64,000 nucleotides of DNA from Pedobacter sp. PACM 27299 (GTDB lineage: Bacteria; Bacteroidota; Bacteroidia; Sphingobacteriales; Sphingobacteriaceae). The position numbers were made by a program, and so were the translations under genes. The notes under the pieces are model-generated. The model had not been told where the DNA came from, made no database searches, and worked only from the letters and a program-made list of their open reading frames with translations. Of the stretch, positions 16,726-26,478 are shown piece by piece. The stretch covers positions 434,001 through 498,000 of the forward strand of contig NZ_CP012996.1 in NCBI RefSeq assembly GCF_001412655.1, written 5' to 3'. How positions within the stretch are numbered: position 1 is the first letter of the stretch; every line of letters begins with the position of its first letter.

Positions 16726-16769
16726 CTTGAAGATGTTTGAGTCGGTGAAATTGAAAGTTAAAGCGTTCA

Positions 16770-19700
16770 TTAGTTCTCTCTTACAATGGTGATAAATCCT
16801 TTGAATTTCTGTCTGTCTTTACCAAAGTCGATGACATAATAATAGGTGCCCTCAGACAGCGGCATGCCATTCAGCATTCCGTCCCAGCTGTTGTCATAGC
16901 TCCTTTTACCATAAACCATTCTCCCTGATTTATCGAAGATTTTCACCTCATTATTAGGATAGAAGTCAATGTTCTCAATGATCCATTTGTCGTTGTAACC
17001 ATCACCATTTGGCGTTAAAATGTTGGTGGCTTTGATGGTCACCAGGTCATCCAGCACATTTACGGTAAAGCTTTTCTGCTCCGAACAACCACTGGCATTG
17101 GTCGCGGTAACCGTGTAAGTGGTCGTTTCTCTAGGTCTAACTGTAAGGCTGGCACTCGTCTGACCGCTCACAATGCTATTGTGAACTGCCCAAACATAGC
17201 TGCTGCCACCGCTGGCGGTTAATACCAGGGTTTCACCTTTGCTGACATCCGTGCTGCTGCTATTGTTGTTCCTGCCAATGTTGGCATTAATCGCAATGAC
17301 AGGAAGTGGATTTACAGTCAATACAAACGTTCTGCTATAAGTATCTACACCACCATTGTTTGTTCCGCCATCGTCTTTTACGGTAACGGTGATCGTGCTG
17401 GTACCTGAAGCGCCATTTTTAACACGGTAGCTGAGGAGCGCTTTGCCGCCAGAACTAGGTGCTACTGTTAAACTTTGTAACAATGCAGCATTACTACCGG
17501 ATGCGGTAATGGTCGTGTTTTGTCCAGATTCCGGACCAGCACTGATGCCTGTTAAATCAATAGTTTGTGTGCTGGTGGTATAACAAATCGTTTTGCTGGC
17601 CATCACATCCAGTGTAGGGATTTCATTGACATCACTCAGGTTGATGCTGAAGGTTTTGTCGAGAGAGAAACCATGCTGTGTCGTACTTCTTACGTTTACA
17701 CTGTACACTTTCTTAGTTTCATAATCCAGGCTTGCTGCGGTTAACAGCTGATCACCGGAGATGCGGAAAGCTGCATTGTCTGTGTCACCGCTTCCAGTCG
17801 CCAGACTATAAGTAAAGGTAGCCTGCGGATCATCAGCAGTACTGCTCAATACACCTGCTTTAGTTCCTGCAATCTGATTTTCATAAAGCGCAGCTGCAGT
17901 AAGTAGTATATTTGTTGGTGCACCTGCTTTTACGGTCAGTACCCCATTTACATTTGTAATCTGATAGTTCATTCCTGTTGCGCCTGAAGGCACAATCGGA
18001 TAGGTTCCAATCGGACTGCTAATGGTGGCCACAGATGTAAATGTTCCTTTGCTGGTCAATACGGACTCATTATCGCCATTTACAAAACCAGTAAACTGAC
18101 CGGTAAACACTGGATTTGCAGTGCCTACAAATTTCGTTTGCGAATCTGCAGTAACGGTTAAAGGAGCAGGGTCAATCAGGAACGGGCCTTCGGTAAGGGT
18201 AACTGCATAATCGGTACTTGCAGCTAAAGTTCCTTTAGAAATTACATAGTTTCCTTTATTTTCTCCTGGACTTCTACTGAGGATACCTGTAAATACATCA
18301 CCACTTTCCAATACTGGGTTGACGGTGTAAGTCAGCGGCGGATCTACAGTGCCATAAGTTTTCCTGATCGGGTCAACCTGAACCGAAATTGCTTTAGGGG
18401 CAATAGAAAGGTTGGCAGGGGTATAAGCAAGGATGTAGTTCGAACTTAGCGTGAGTCCACCTTGTCCGATTGCATAGTTCCCCACATGATCACCCGTTAG
18501 GCGAGTTAATGTACCAGTAAAGGTATCACCGATTTTTAAGGCTGGGGTAAAATTATAGTCGAATGCCGGGTCTGCCTCGCCGTAAATTTTAGTTTTTGCT
18601 TTCGCGGTAACATGAATAGTTTCCGAGCCGATGGTGAAATTGGCAGGCGTATAATTCAAGGTATAGTTTGAATTTAAAGCAAGATCTCCTTTTCCGATCA
18701 CATAGGTGTTGACATTTTCACCAGCTGCACGGGATAGTGCACCAGTAAAGGCATCACCAGATTTTAATGCCGGTGTAAAGTTGTAATCCAATGCCGGATC
18801 TGCTGCTCCATATACTTTGCTTTTCGCGATCGCAGTTACATTAATGGTTTTTAAGCCTATGGTTAAATTAGCAGGCGTATAATTTAGGGTATAGTTTGCA
18901 CTTAAAGCAAGATCTCCTTTTCCGATCACATAGGTATTGACATTTTCACCGACTGCTCGGGATAGTGCACCAGTAAAGGCATCACCAGTTTTTAATGCAG
19001 GTGTAAAGTTGTAATCCAATATCGGGTCTGCATCGCCGTACACTTTGCTTTTCGCGATCGCAGTTACGTTAATGGTTTTTAAGCCTATGGTTAAATTAGC
19101 GGGTGTATAATTTAGGTTATAGTTTGCACTTAAAGCAAGATCTCCTTTTCCGATCACATAGGTGTTGACATCTTCACCAGCTGCACGGGATAGCGCACCT
19201 GTAAAGGCATCACCATTGATCAATGCCGGAGTCGAAGTGTAAGTCAGTTCAGGATCAGTATCGCCGTAAACTTTAGATTTTGCTTCGGCAAGCACGGCAA
19301 TGTCTTTTTTGCCGATCTGCAGCGTAGCACCAGGGTTAAAGGCCAAGGTGTAGTTGTTACTGACTACTAGATCGCCTAGCGACAAGTCATAACTGCCTAC
19401 ATTTTCTCCGGCAACTCTACCCAATTGACCAGTAAACACGTCTCCGTTGATTAATGCCGAACTGCTGGTATAACCAAATATTGGATCAGCATCACCATAA
19501 GTTTTGGTGTTACTTACCGCAGTAATTGCAATGGCTTTCGGTGTAATACTCAGGTTGGCAGGCGTAAATGACAGGTCGTAATTTGTAGTGCTTAAAGTTA
19601 GATCTCCTAAGTTAATAGGATAGCTGCCTACGTTAGTTCCTGCAGTTCTGCCTAGCTTTCCTGTAAACACATCTCCATTTGCTAAAGGAGTCGATAACGT

Positions 19701-22700
19701 ATAAGGTAATGATGCCGGGTCTGCATCACCATAAACCTGGCTTACTGCCGTAGCAGCTACCTGAATTGTTTTTTTGGTAATGGCATAATTTTCAGCAGCT
19801 AACTGCAAGGTGTAATTTTGCGGGTTACTAACTGCCAGGCTACCGATTCCAATGGCATAATTGCCAACTGCCGAACCTGTAGTTCTACCCATAGCACCGC
19901 TGAAACTATCCCCATTTAATAAAGCTGGACTGGAGGTATAAGTGATGATGCCATCTAAATCACCATAAACTTTTCCTTGTCCGGCGTTTGCAACAATGTT
20001 GATGACTTTCGGTTGGATGGTAAAATTAGTAATGCCTGGGGCTAAACTCAAGGTATAGTTACTATTTACAGCCAATGTTCCAATGTTGATCGGATAATTA
20101 TTTGGCGTTTCTCCTGAGCTTCTTCCTAATGCTCCAATAAAGGTATCACCTATTTTAAGTGCAGGATTAAAGGAATAATTTATGACAGGATCTGGATCAC
20201 CAAATTGTTTACTGCTAGGTTGTGGCGTAATGCTGATCGCTAAAGGAGTGATCCTTACTGCGCCTCCTGGAGCTAAGTTCAGTGCATAGTTTGGTCCTGC
20301 CGATAGTGTTCCCAATGTAAATGGATAATATCCAACAGCTGTACCCGGAACCCTTTCTAAAGCTCCTGTGACTGGAAGACCAGATATGACAGGGCTGATG
20401 TCGTATTCCAGTGTCTCCGGATCGGGGCTGTTGTATAAGGTGATATACTCCGCTCTTGGGACTACACTTAATGGTTTCTTGTTGATGGTGAAATTGGCAG
20501 GCACATAATTAATCGCATATTTATACTGATCTAAGCTGAAAGTATTTTGCTGGATTTCATAAGTTCCTGCATTTTCTCCAGCTACCCTGGCTAAGGATCC
20601 TAAGCTGACATCACTTCCTATCAGTGCCGGACTAATGGTAGGGCTAGTTAAAGCAGGCTCCAAATCTCCAAAGGTTTTCGCCTGAGCAGTAGCTGTTACT
20701 GTAACTGGTTTTCGATTGATTTGTAATACTCGGATGACTGCTGGGGCATAAGTATAACTTGCATTTCCAGGTTGGGTGGCAATGATAGAAACTGATTGTA
20801 GGTTGTTTACACCTACAACAGTTACTGTATTTCCTGAAATCGTAGCGAGTGCAGGTTCGTTGGAGGTTAAAGTAACGGGTAAACCAGAACTACTAGTGGC
20901 GGTAATCGTAAATGAACTGCCGTACTCTGCCGGTTCAGGCTGATTAAAAGTAATGGTTTGGCTATTTAAAGGGATTCCAGTGACAGTGGAGCTGCTGGCC
21001 TGATTCCCAGCGGCATCATACACGCGAAGTGCATAGGAATAGGTTTGGAAATTTGTCAGACCTGTCTGCGTGAAGGTCATTGGGTTCGTCGCATCAGCGG
21101 CAAGAACTGTAGTCAGGACATTATTTCCCAAAGGACCAGTATTACCGCCTATCAGCTCATATTTCGCATAGTCAGAATTTAAAAACCAAATCATTACATT
21201 TTGCTGATCTCCAGCAGTTACTCCTAAGAAGTTAGGCGCAATAGGTAGGGTTTTATCAAAAGTAACGCTTGATGCATTGTTAGTATTGGTGACTGTCAGA
21301 CTCTGGTTTCCTGCTAAATCAATAGTTACGATATTAAAGGTCAGTACTCCCTCCGTGTTTAAAGCGCTCAGGATTTTTGTAGCAGTATATACGTTGTTCC
21401 CGTTATTGATTAGGGTCGTTGCTGGCAAACCATCAATTAGCACTGTCGCAGTTACGGATTCAGATGCAGTAAAGGTTAAGCTGACCTGGTCTCCAGGTTT
21501 CGCCAAAGCAGGGTTTGGGTTGTTACTAGCGATGCTTACATTACTGATCAATGGGACCGTGGTGTCGATAGTTACGTTTTTACCAGTGCTCACATTTGTC
21601 ACCTGTATTCCTAAATTTCCAGCAACATCCTCGAAGTCGATGGTAAAAGGAATAACTCCGTTTGTAGCCAGGTTTGGTACCGTATAAGTGGCCAAATAGG
21701 TACTGCCAACTTTTGTTGTGGCCACGAAAATTCCGGCTATCGTAACCAGAGGGTTACTTAAATCTTCACTAGATGTAAATGATAGTGTAACAACTGATCC
21801 GACTTTTGCATAAGCTGGCTGTCCAGAAACGTTAGAAATAAAAGTTAATGAAGCAGGAATTGTTGGTGGTGTTTTATCATAGAGAACTGCAGAAGAATTT
21901 GTGGTTGTGGTTCTAGGTAAGCCTGCATTTCCCGCAAGATCAGCATAAGTGATATTGAAAAGAATCTGTCCATCGTTGTCTGTAGCCAACATAGTATAGG
22001 TGGCTACCCAATTGTTCCCTGACGGATTTGCAAGTGTTGCTGGATTTCCACTGATGGTGACTGTAGGTGTACCAATTTGTTCGGAAGTGCTGAAATTGAG
22101 CGTAATGGTCTCACCGGCGATTGCGATACTGCCATTCCCATTATGATTAGAATTTATACTAGCGGAAGTAATCGTTGGTAAAACTTTGTCAATAGTATAA
22201 GATTGACTTGGTCCAAACCCTGTCAGAATAGGGTTTAGAACCAGGTTGGCAATTCCTGTACCGCTGGAATTTAAGTTAATGGCAACTGTACCATTTCCAC
22301 TTCCAGTTCCTACGGTAACCGTATAGATTGCTCCTGATCCTTCAATAGCGTTAATGGAAGATAATGGTGTGGAGCCAGTGCTGATTTGAAAATCTAATTG
22401 ATCAACTCCGGTTACTGGTTCACTAAAGGTAACGGTATACTGCACAGTATTGACATTGGTAAGTTCAGTAACCGGGGTTTTTCTGACGATACTCAATACT
22501 GTTGGGGCAATTCCGTTAATGACGATACTTCTGCCATTTGCTAGAGAACCCACTGCTCCTGGAGTAGGAAGGGTAAGTAGAGCTGGGCTGGTATTCAGGT
22601 CATTAATCGTTCCTCCGTTTAAGCTCAATGCAGTGGTACTGGTAAAATCTAGTGCTGGATTGCTTTGACCTGAAAGTACCGTGTAATTGAAATTCAGGAC

Positions 22701-25403
22701 AGCCGTTCCACTACCACCTGAGTAAGTTGCAACCGCGCCAACACCCGTATTTAAGGCGAGCTGTGGTGTTCCGGTTACGGTAACAGGCTCTGAGAAAGTC
22801 AATGAGAGAGGTAGAACTGTCCCAACTCCATGAGGACCATCTGTTGCGGTCGTGCTCACTGAAGTAATTGTGGTTGGTAAATTATCTACTACAACTTTGC
22901 TGGCATTCGTGGTTGCGGTCACCTGGCTGCCCACATTTCCAGCTAAGTCGCTGTAATCAATGGTAAAGGTAACTGGACCTTCTGGATCGCTCGAAGTCAC
23001 CGTGTAATCTGCAGTATAAGAATTACTAACTTGGTTAACAGCGGTCACTGGATGTCCATTCATGGTCACGGTAATTAAGCTTAAAGCTTCAGAAGCGTCT
23101 ATATTTAAGCTAACTTGATCGCCTGTTCTCGCTAAAGCGGTGTTGCTGTTGTTTGAACGGATCGTTAGTGCTGGGATGGTAGGAACTGTGGTGTCAATCG
23201 TATAGGTTTGACCTGAGGTATAGCCACCTGAGATTGCATTCCCGGTAGCCAGGCTGACAATTCCTGTTCCTGCACTCCTTAAATTCAGGCGCAAGGTGCC
23301 ATTTCCAGGCCCTGTGCTTACGGCTAGGGTATAGGTCGTGCCAGATCCATTGAAAATTAATATAATTGGAGCGGTCAAGCTACCTGTGGAAGTAAGCGTG
23401 AAATCGGTTATATCTACGTTGGATACTGCTTCTGAAAAGGTAACCGTATAATTCACTGAGGTGTTTTTGGTGAGTGCAGCAGCGCCGCCTTCTCTAACAA
23501 TACTAAGTACTGTTGGGCGAAGGCCATTCAGGACTATGTTGGAGCTTGCGCCCAGAGAGCCTACTGTGCCAGGACTTGCCAGTGTTATGTTCGCATTGTT
23601 TCCTGCAGCATCTTTAATGGTACCTCCATTTAAAGAAAGGGCATTGGTTCCGGTATAATCCAAATCAGGGCTGCTTTGACCTCCAGCTACCTGATAATTG
23701 AAAGTCAAGGTGGATGTACCAGTTCCACTCACATAAGATGCAAATCCGGCAGGACTTACATTCAAGGCCAGCAGAGGGCTGCCCGTAACATTGATTACTT
23801 CTGAAAAATTTATGCTGATCGGTACGTTTGATGCGATATTATAGGTGCCGCTTGTGCCGCTTACGCTGCTTACAGTTGGACTGGTGGTGTCTATGATGAT
23901 GCTGGCTTTGCCTAAAGGTCCAGTTAGACCGATTGTAGGGTTAGGGAGTGTAAGTGTTGCATCATTTCCCGCAGCATCTTTGATGGTTCCGGCGTTTAAA
24001 GCAAGGGCGGTTGTATTTACATAATTTAGTGCGGCAGTACTTTGCGCTGCCAATACGGTATACTCAAATGTTATAGTTGAAGTTCCGCTGCCTGATAGGT
24101 AATTGAGCGGGGTGCTGCTCGTATTTAAAAGCAGTGTTGGTGTACCCGTTACCGTTACAGGTTCAGAGAAGTTCACAGTTACAGGAAGGACCTTTCCGGT
24201 GGTATAACTCCCATTCGCAATGGTCGTATTTACACTGCTGACAGTGGGATTAACAGCGTCTACTACAATAGCGGCGTTGGCTCCTAGAGAACCTGTTGCA
24301 CCTGGGGCAGGCAATGTGAGGTCCGCATCTTCATTTTGTGGATCTTTAAGGGTTCCACCATTGAGTTCAAGAGCGTTTACGCTGCTATAATCAAGGTCAG
24401 TACTGCTTTCTCCAGCAGCTATGGTATAGGTGAAAATAAGGTCTTGGCTGTTATTTCCTGAGGTATAAGTAGCATAGGCACTGGCGCCTGAGTTGAGTTT
24501 AATTCGGGGGGTTCCAGTCACAATTACATTGTCACTGAAATTAACGGTGATCGCAATTGTTGAACCTGTAACTTTGGTTCCTGTTGAGGGAGTAGCGGTT
24601 ACATCGATAGGTATACTTCCAAGTTTGAAAATTGGCTGAGCAGTAGAAAAGGCTCCACCTGCTGTACCTGGGGTTAATTCGAAAGCTGGAACAACAGTCC
24701 TAAAATCCCAGTTAGCGATATTTACAATATTTGCTAAAATACTGGCTTTTGAGCCTATTAATGTACTTGAATAAGCGCGGTAGATTTTAGCGTTTGCTCC
24801 AGCTAAATTACATTGAAAATTACCTAGTTTTAAGTTATCTGGTAGAGAGGAAACTGAAGCGGAGATGATTCCATCGGGACGCGCCCAGCCGTATTGGTCT
24901 GGAGGACTGCCTCCTGGGTTTAGTGTTGACCAGTTGGCCAGGCCATAGATAAAAGAAGGCAATGCCTCAGTACCGGTATAGATCAGCCAGGAATCTCCTG
25001 CAGCAGTTGCTATGTTAAGATTTGTCCAGCCAGCATCAATTGCAATGCTTCCTATGTTTGGAGATACTGACACTGATGGTGCAGGGCCGCCATTAATGGT
25101 AAAAGTGAAAACTGTTCCTGCGTTAATTGTTCCGGTGGTCAAGGCGATGGTTCCATCTGCAACACTAGTAACAAAAGCCAGACTAGCACCTTGCCATCCC
25201 TTATCAGTAAATTTGATGACAGTATTGGCTGCGATATTTCTTAAGGCAACTACTGCTAGATTTACAGATGTTCCTTTGTTATTGACCCCGATGATGGCTA
25301 AATCACCGGGTACCAATGTGGTTTGTGCAAAACTTGATTTTGCGAAAAAGCAAAATAAAGAAAACAGCATCAGTACCGTTATGTTTTGTGTTATCCTTTT
25401 CAT
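16770..25403 (-). CDS. Giant surface protein: Ig-like and MBG repeats with C-terminal type IX sorting domain
   Basis: About 2,877 residues from ATG 25403, where the signal peptide MKRITQNITVLMLFSLFCFF...SSFAQ begins; a longer reading has no signal sequence. Order: an N-terminal lamin-tail-like region (to about 280), about ten bacterial Ig-like repeats (motif VNFSEPVTVTGTP), an Fn3-like segment, twelve MBG-type repeats of about 76-80 residues (motif KVYGDADP), a cadherin-like segment, a PKD-like domain and the CHU_C/gliding-motility C-terminal domain (ILTPNGDGYNDKW) that directs type IX export. It is likely an extracellular adhesin or matrix protein. It is flanked in one operon by a tail-collar protein and a PorP/SprF protein. 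Confidence 0.93.
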   Translation of the reverse strand: MKRITQNITVLMLFSLFCFFAKSSFAQTTLVPGDLAIIGVNNKGTSVNLAVVALRNIAANTVIKFTDKGWQGASLAFVTSVADGTIALTTGTINAGTVFTFTINGGPAPSVSVSPNIGSIAIDAGWTNLNIATAAGDSWLIYTGTEALPSFIYGLANWSTLNPGGSPPDQYGWARPDGIISASVSSLPDNLKLGNFQCNLAGANAKIYRAYSSTLIGSKASILANIVNIANWDFRTVVPAFELTPGTAGGAFSTAQPIFKLGSIPIDVTATPSTGTKVTGSTIAITVNFSDNVIVTGTPRIKLNSGASAYATYTSGNNSQDLIFTYTIAAGESSTDLDYSSVNALELNGGTLKDPQNEDADLTLPAPGATGSLGANAAIVVDAVNPTVSSVNTTIANGSYTTGKVLPVTVNFSEPVTVTGTPTLLLNTSSTPLNYLSGSGTSTITFEYTVLAAQSTAALNYVNTTALALNAGTIKDAAGNDATLTLPNPTIGLTGPLGKASIIIDTTSPTVSSVSGTSGTYNIASNVPISINFSEVINVTGSPLLALNVSPAGFASYVSGTGTSTLTFNYQVAGGQSSPDLDYTGTNALSLNGGTIKDAAGNNANITLASPGTVGSLGASSNIVLNGLRPTVLSIVREGGAAALTKNTSVNYTVTFSEAVSNVDITDFTLTSTGSLTAPIILIFNGSGTTYTLAVSTGPGNGTLRLNLRSAGTGIVSLATGNAISGGYTSGQTYTIDTTVPTIPALTIRSNNSNTALARTGDQVSLNIDASEALSLITVTMNGHPVTAVNQVSNSYTADYTVTSSDPEGPVTFTIDYSDLAGNVGSQVTATTNASKVVVDNLPTTITSVSTTATDGPHGVGTVLPLSLTFSEPVTVTGTPQLALNTGVGAVATYSGGSGTAVLNFNYTVLSGQSNPALDFTSTTALSLNGGTINDLNTSPALLTLPTPGAVGSLANGRSIVINGIAPTVLSIVRKTPVTELTNVNTVQYTVTFSEPVTGVDQLDFQISTGSTPLSSINAIEGSGAIYTVTVGTGSGNGTVAINLNSSGTGIANLVLNPILTGFGPSQSYTIDKVLPTITSASINSNHNGNGSIAIAGETITLNFSTSEQIGTPTVTISGNPATLANPSGNNWVATYTMLATDNDGQILFNITYADLAGNAGLPRTTTTNSSAVLYDKTPPTIPASLTFISNVSGQPAYAKVGSVVTLSFTSSEDLSNPLVTIAGIFVATTKVGSTYLATYTVPNLATNGVIPFTIDFEDVAGNLGIQVTNVSTGKNVTIDTTVPLISNVSIASNNPNPALAKPGDQVSLTFTASESVTATVLIDGLPATTLINNGNNVYTATKILSALNTEGVLTFNIVTIDLAGNQSLTVTNTNNASSVTFDKTLPIAPNFLGVTAGDQQNVMIWFLNSDYAKYELIGGNTGPLGNNVLTTVLAADATNPMTFTQTGLTNFQTYSYALRVYDAAGNQASSSTVTGIPLNSQTITFNQPEPAEYGSSFTITATSSSGLPVTLTSNEPALATISGNTVTVVGVNNLQSVSIIATQPGNASYTYAPAVIRVLQINRKPVTVTATAQAKTFGDLEPALTSPTISPALIGSDVSLGSLARVAGENAGTYEIQQNTFSLDQYKYAINYVPANFTINKKPLSVVPRAEYITLYNSPDPETLEYDISPVISGLPVTGALERVPGTAVGYYPFTLGTLSAGPNYALNLAPGGAVRITPLAISITPQPSSKQFGDPDPVINYSFNPALKIGDTFIGALGRSSGETPNNYPINIGTLAVNSNYTLSLAPGITNFTIQPKVINIVANAGQGKVYGDLDGIITYTSSPALLNGDSFSGAMGRTTGSAVGNYAIGIGSLAVSNPQNYTLQLAAENYAITKKTIQVAATAVSQVYGDADPASLPYTLSTPLANGDVFTGKLGRTAGTNVGSYPINLGDLTLSTTNYDLSFTPANLSITPKAIAITAVSNTKTYGDADPIFGYTSSSALINGDVFTGQLGRVAGENVGSYDLSLGDLVVSNNYTLAFNPGATLQIGKKDIAVLAEAKSKVYGDTDPELTYTSTPALINGDAFTGALSRAAGEDVNTYVIGKGDLALSANYNLNYTPANLTIGLKTINVTAIAKSKVYGDADPILDYNFTPALKTGDAFTGALSRAVGENVNTYVIGKGDLALSANYTLNYTPANLTIGLKTINVTAIAKSKVYGAADPALDYNFTPALKSGDAFTGALSRAAGENVNTYVIGKGDLALNSNYTLNYTPANFTIGSETIHVTAKAKTKIYGEADPAFDYNFTPALKIGDTFTGTLTRLTGDHVGNYAIGQGGLTLSSNYILAYTPANLSIAPKAISVQVDPIRKTYGTVDPPLTYTVNPVLESGDVFTGILSRSPGENKGNYVISKGTLAASTDYAVTLTEGPFLIDPAPLTVTADSQTKFVGTANPVFTGQFTGFVNGDNESVLTSKGTFTSVATISSPIGTYPIVPSGATGMNYQITNVNGVLTVKAGAPTNILLTAAALYENQIAGTKAGVLSSTADDPQATFTYSLATGSGDTDNAAFRISGDQLLTAASLDYETKKVYSVNVRSTTQHGFSLDKTFSINLSDVNEIPTLDVMASKTICYTTSTQTIDLTGISAGPESGQNTTITASGSNAALLQSLTVAPSSGGKALLSYRVKNGASGTSTITVTVKDDGGTNNGGVDTYSRTFVLTVNPLPVIAINANIGRNNNSSSTDVSKGETLVLTASGGSSYVWAVHNSIVSGQTSASLTVRPRETTTYTVTATNASGCSEQKSFTVNVLDDLVTIKATNILTPNGDGYNDKWIIENIDFYPNNEVKIFDKSGRMVYGKRSYDNSWDGMLNGMPLSEGTYYYVIDFGKDRQKFKGFITIVREN
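18605..19288 (-). repeat. Near-identical 228-bp tandem repeats encoding MBG domains
   Basis: Three consecutive 228-base units starting at 18605, 18833 and 19061 encode 76-residue MBG repeats. The second and third are nearly identical at DNA level across long stretches (for example TTAATGGTTTTTAAGCCTAT in both). Flanking units keep the 228-base spacing but have diverged. Such a block can expand or contract by recombination. Confidence 0.85.
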
Positions 25404-25437
25404 AGTGAGAGCGTTAATCCGATTAAATGCATTAAAT

Positions 25438-26004
25438 TTAGTTTCTGCTAGGGAATCCACCCACAGTGCAAATGAGGTAAGTGATGGCAAGTGTAGGCTG
25501 ACATATAGAGATTGGCACACCGGCACCATTATTTCCTATTGTTGTAGTTACGGTAGGACCCGCAATTTCAACATTTGGTGCAATGGAATTGTAACCAGCT
25601 ACAGGATCTGCATTGATATCTACCATTGCTGCGATTGAATTCCCTGCCACAGGAACGCTTAAATTCCCTTTTTGGTCACTTACTTTTAATACAGCTGTAG
25701 TAGCTGAGGCATGGCTGTGTACAGGCATGTTGTTGATCGAAATTTGGATAGTTTCTGCACCTATCATCTCACCAAGTAGGTGATTGGTCGGTAATGATGG
25801 TCCTTGCCCTGTTCCAATCATAGCTCGGCCCCTGAGGTCTGGAAGGCCAAAAGTGCGCTGTCCGTCTCCGCCATACGCGGTTCCTAAAAGTGAGTAAAGT
25901 GCGGTATTTTGCTGAATTTCAATAAGTTGTCCGTTGCAAGGCATAAAGCCTCTTGGTACAAAATTTCCAGCGAAAGCTCTGATCATTCCTAGATAGTCAT
26001 CCAT
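25438..26004 (-). CDS. Phage tail-collar (microcystin-dependent protein-like) domain protein
   Basis: A 188-residue protein starting MDDYLGMIRAFAGNFVPRGF with the collar-domain block CNGQLIEIQQNTALYSLLGT and GGDGQRTFGLPDLRGR, typical of the MdpB/tail-collar family also used as short tail-fibre proteins. It has no signal peptide. Many Bacteroidota have such genes outside prophages. Here it is the first clear gene of an operon with the giant type IX protein (35-base gap) and PorP/SprF. Its role is unknown; joint assembly or cell-surface binding is an inference from the operon. Confidence 0.88.
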   Translation of the reverse strand: MDDYLGMIRAFAGNFVPRGFMPCNGQLIEIQQNTALYSLLGTAYGGDGQRTFGLPDLRGRAMIGTGQGPSLPTNHLLGEMIGAETIQISINNMPVHSHASATTAVLKVSDQKGNLSVPVAGNSIAAMVDINADPVAGYNSIAPNVEIAGPTVTTTIGNNGAGVPISICQPTLAITYLICTVGGFPSRN

Positions 26005-26018
26005 AATAAAATTGTGTT

Positions 26019-26210
26019 TTATGTTAGTAATTGTTTGATTTGAGTAGCGAAGTTGCTTTCCGGGTTTGAATCATAAGGACGATGGAGACCTGCGAAAGCA
26101 TAATCAAGAAATTTTATTAGATAATTAAAGATGTGTTTCCTCTGTAAATCAACAAATTCAAAAATTCGTTGACTAATCAATTTACCTTCAATAAAATGGA
26201 GAATGTCCAT
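26019..26210 (-). CDS. Possible small gene upstream of the tail-collar gene
   Basis: A 63-codon ATG-initiated frame ending 14 bases before the tail-collar start. The product has a mixed hydrophobic and basic composition (LQRKHIFNYLIKFLDYAFAG) with no recognised motif. Tight spacing to the next gene supports it; the AT-rich setting and lack of similarity to anything I know argue against. It may simply be leader sequence. Confidence 0.25.
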   Translation of the reverse strand: MDILHFIEGKLISQRIFEFVDLQRKHIFNYLIKFLDYAFAGLHRPYDSNPESNFATQIKQLLT

Positions 26211-26478
26211 GAGACAATTAGAGTTGAGGCGTTAATTATCATTTACTTAGTGTAAAATTATGTAAAAAAAATTACACAGTGTGTGTTTTGCGAAACTTAT
26301 TTAATAAGTAACGTCGTTATAGCTTTTTGGTGTATTTTGTTGTAATATTATGATTATTTTTATAATTGATATAAAATTTTGATCATAATGATTTAATAGT
26401 CTTTACCGGATTAAATTTTTAAAATCTTGTTTTCCACATTATGGGAGGGAAGTTCCCCAATAAAACAGCGGATTATTC
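26211..26478. other. AT-rich intergenic region upstream of the surface-protein operon
   Basis: Gene-free, strongly AT-rich sequence expected to hold the minus-strand promoter of the surface operon. It contains the inverted repeat GTGTAA (26250) and TTACAC (26272). No TAnnTTTG box was found on the minus strand. Confidence 0.4.

Noticed and set aside
18605..19288. Regular repeats considered as a CRISPR array
   Set aside because: Unit length (228 bases) and continuous coding of MBG domains rule out CRISPR; no short repeats with unique spacers were seen anywhere.
21277..21687. Plus-strand open frame of 136 codons inside the giant repeat-protein gene (and others at 22450, 23461 and 25012)
   Set aside because: They lie opposite a clearly coding minus-strand gene and reflect its Thr/Val/Gly-rich repeats; their products look like frame artefacts with no motif.
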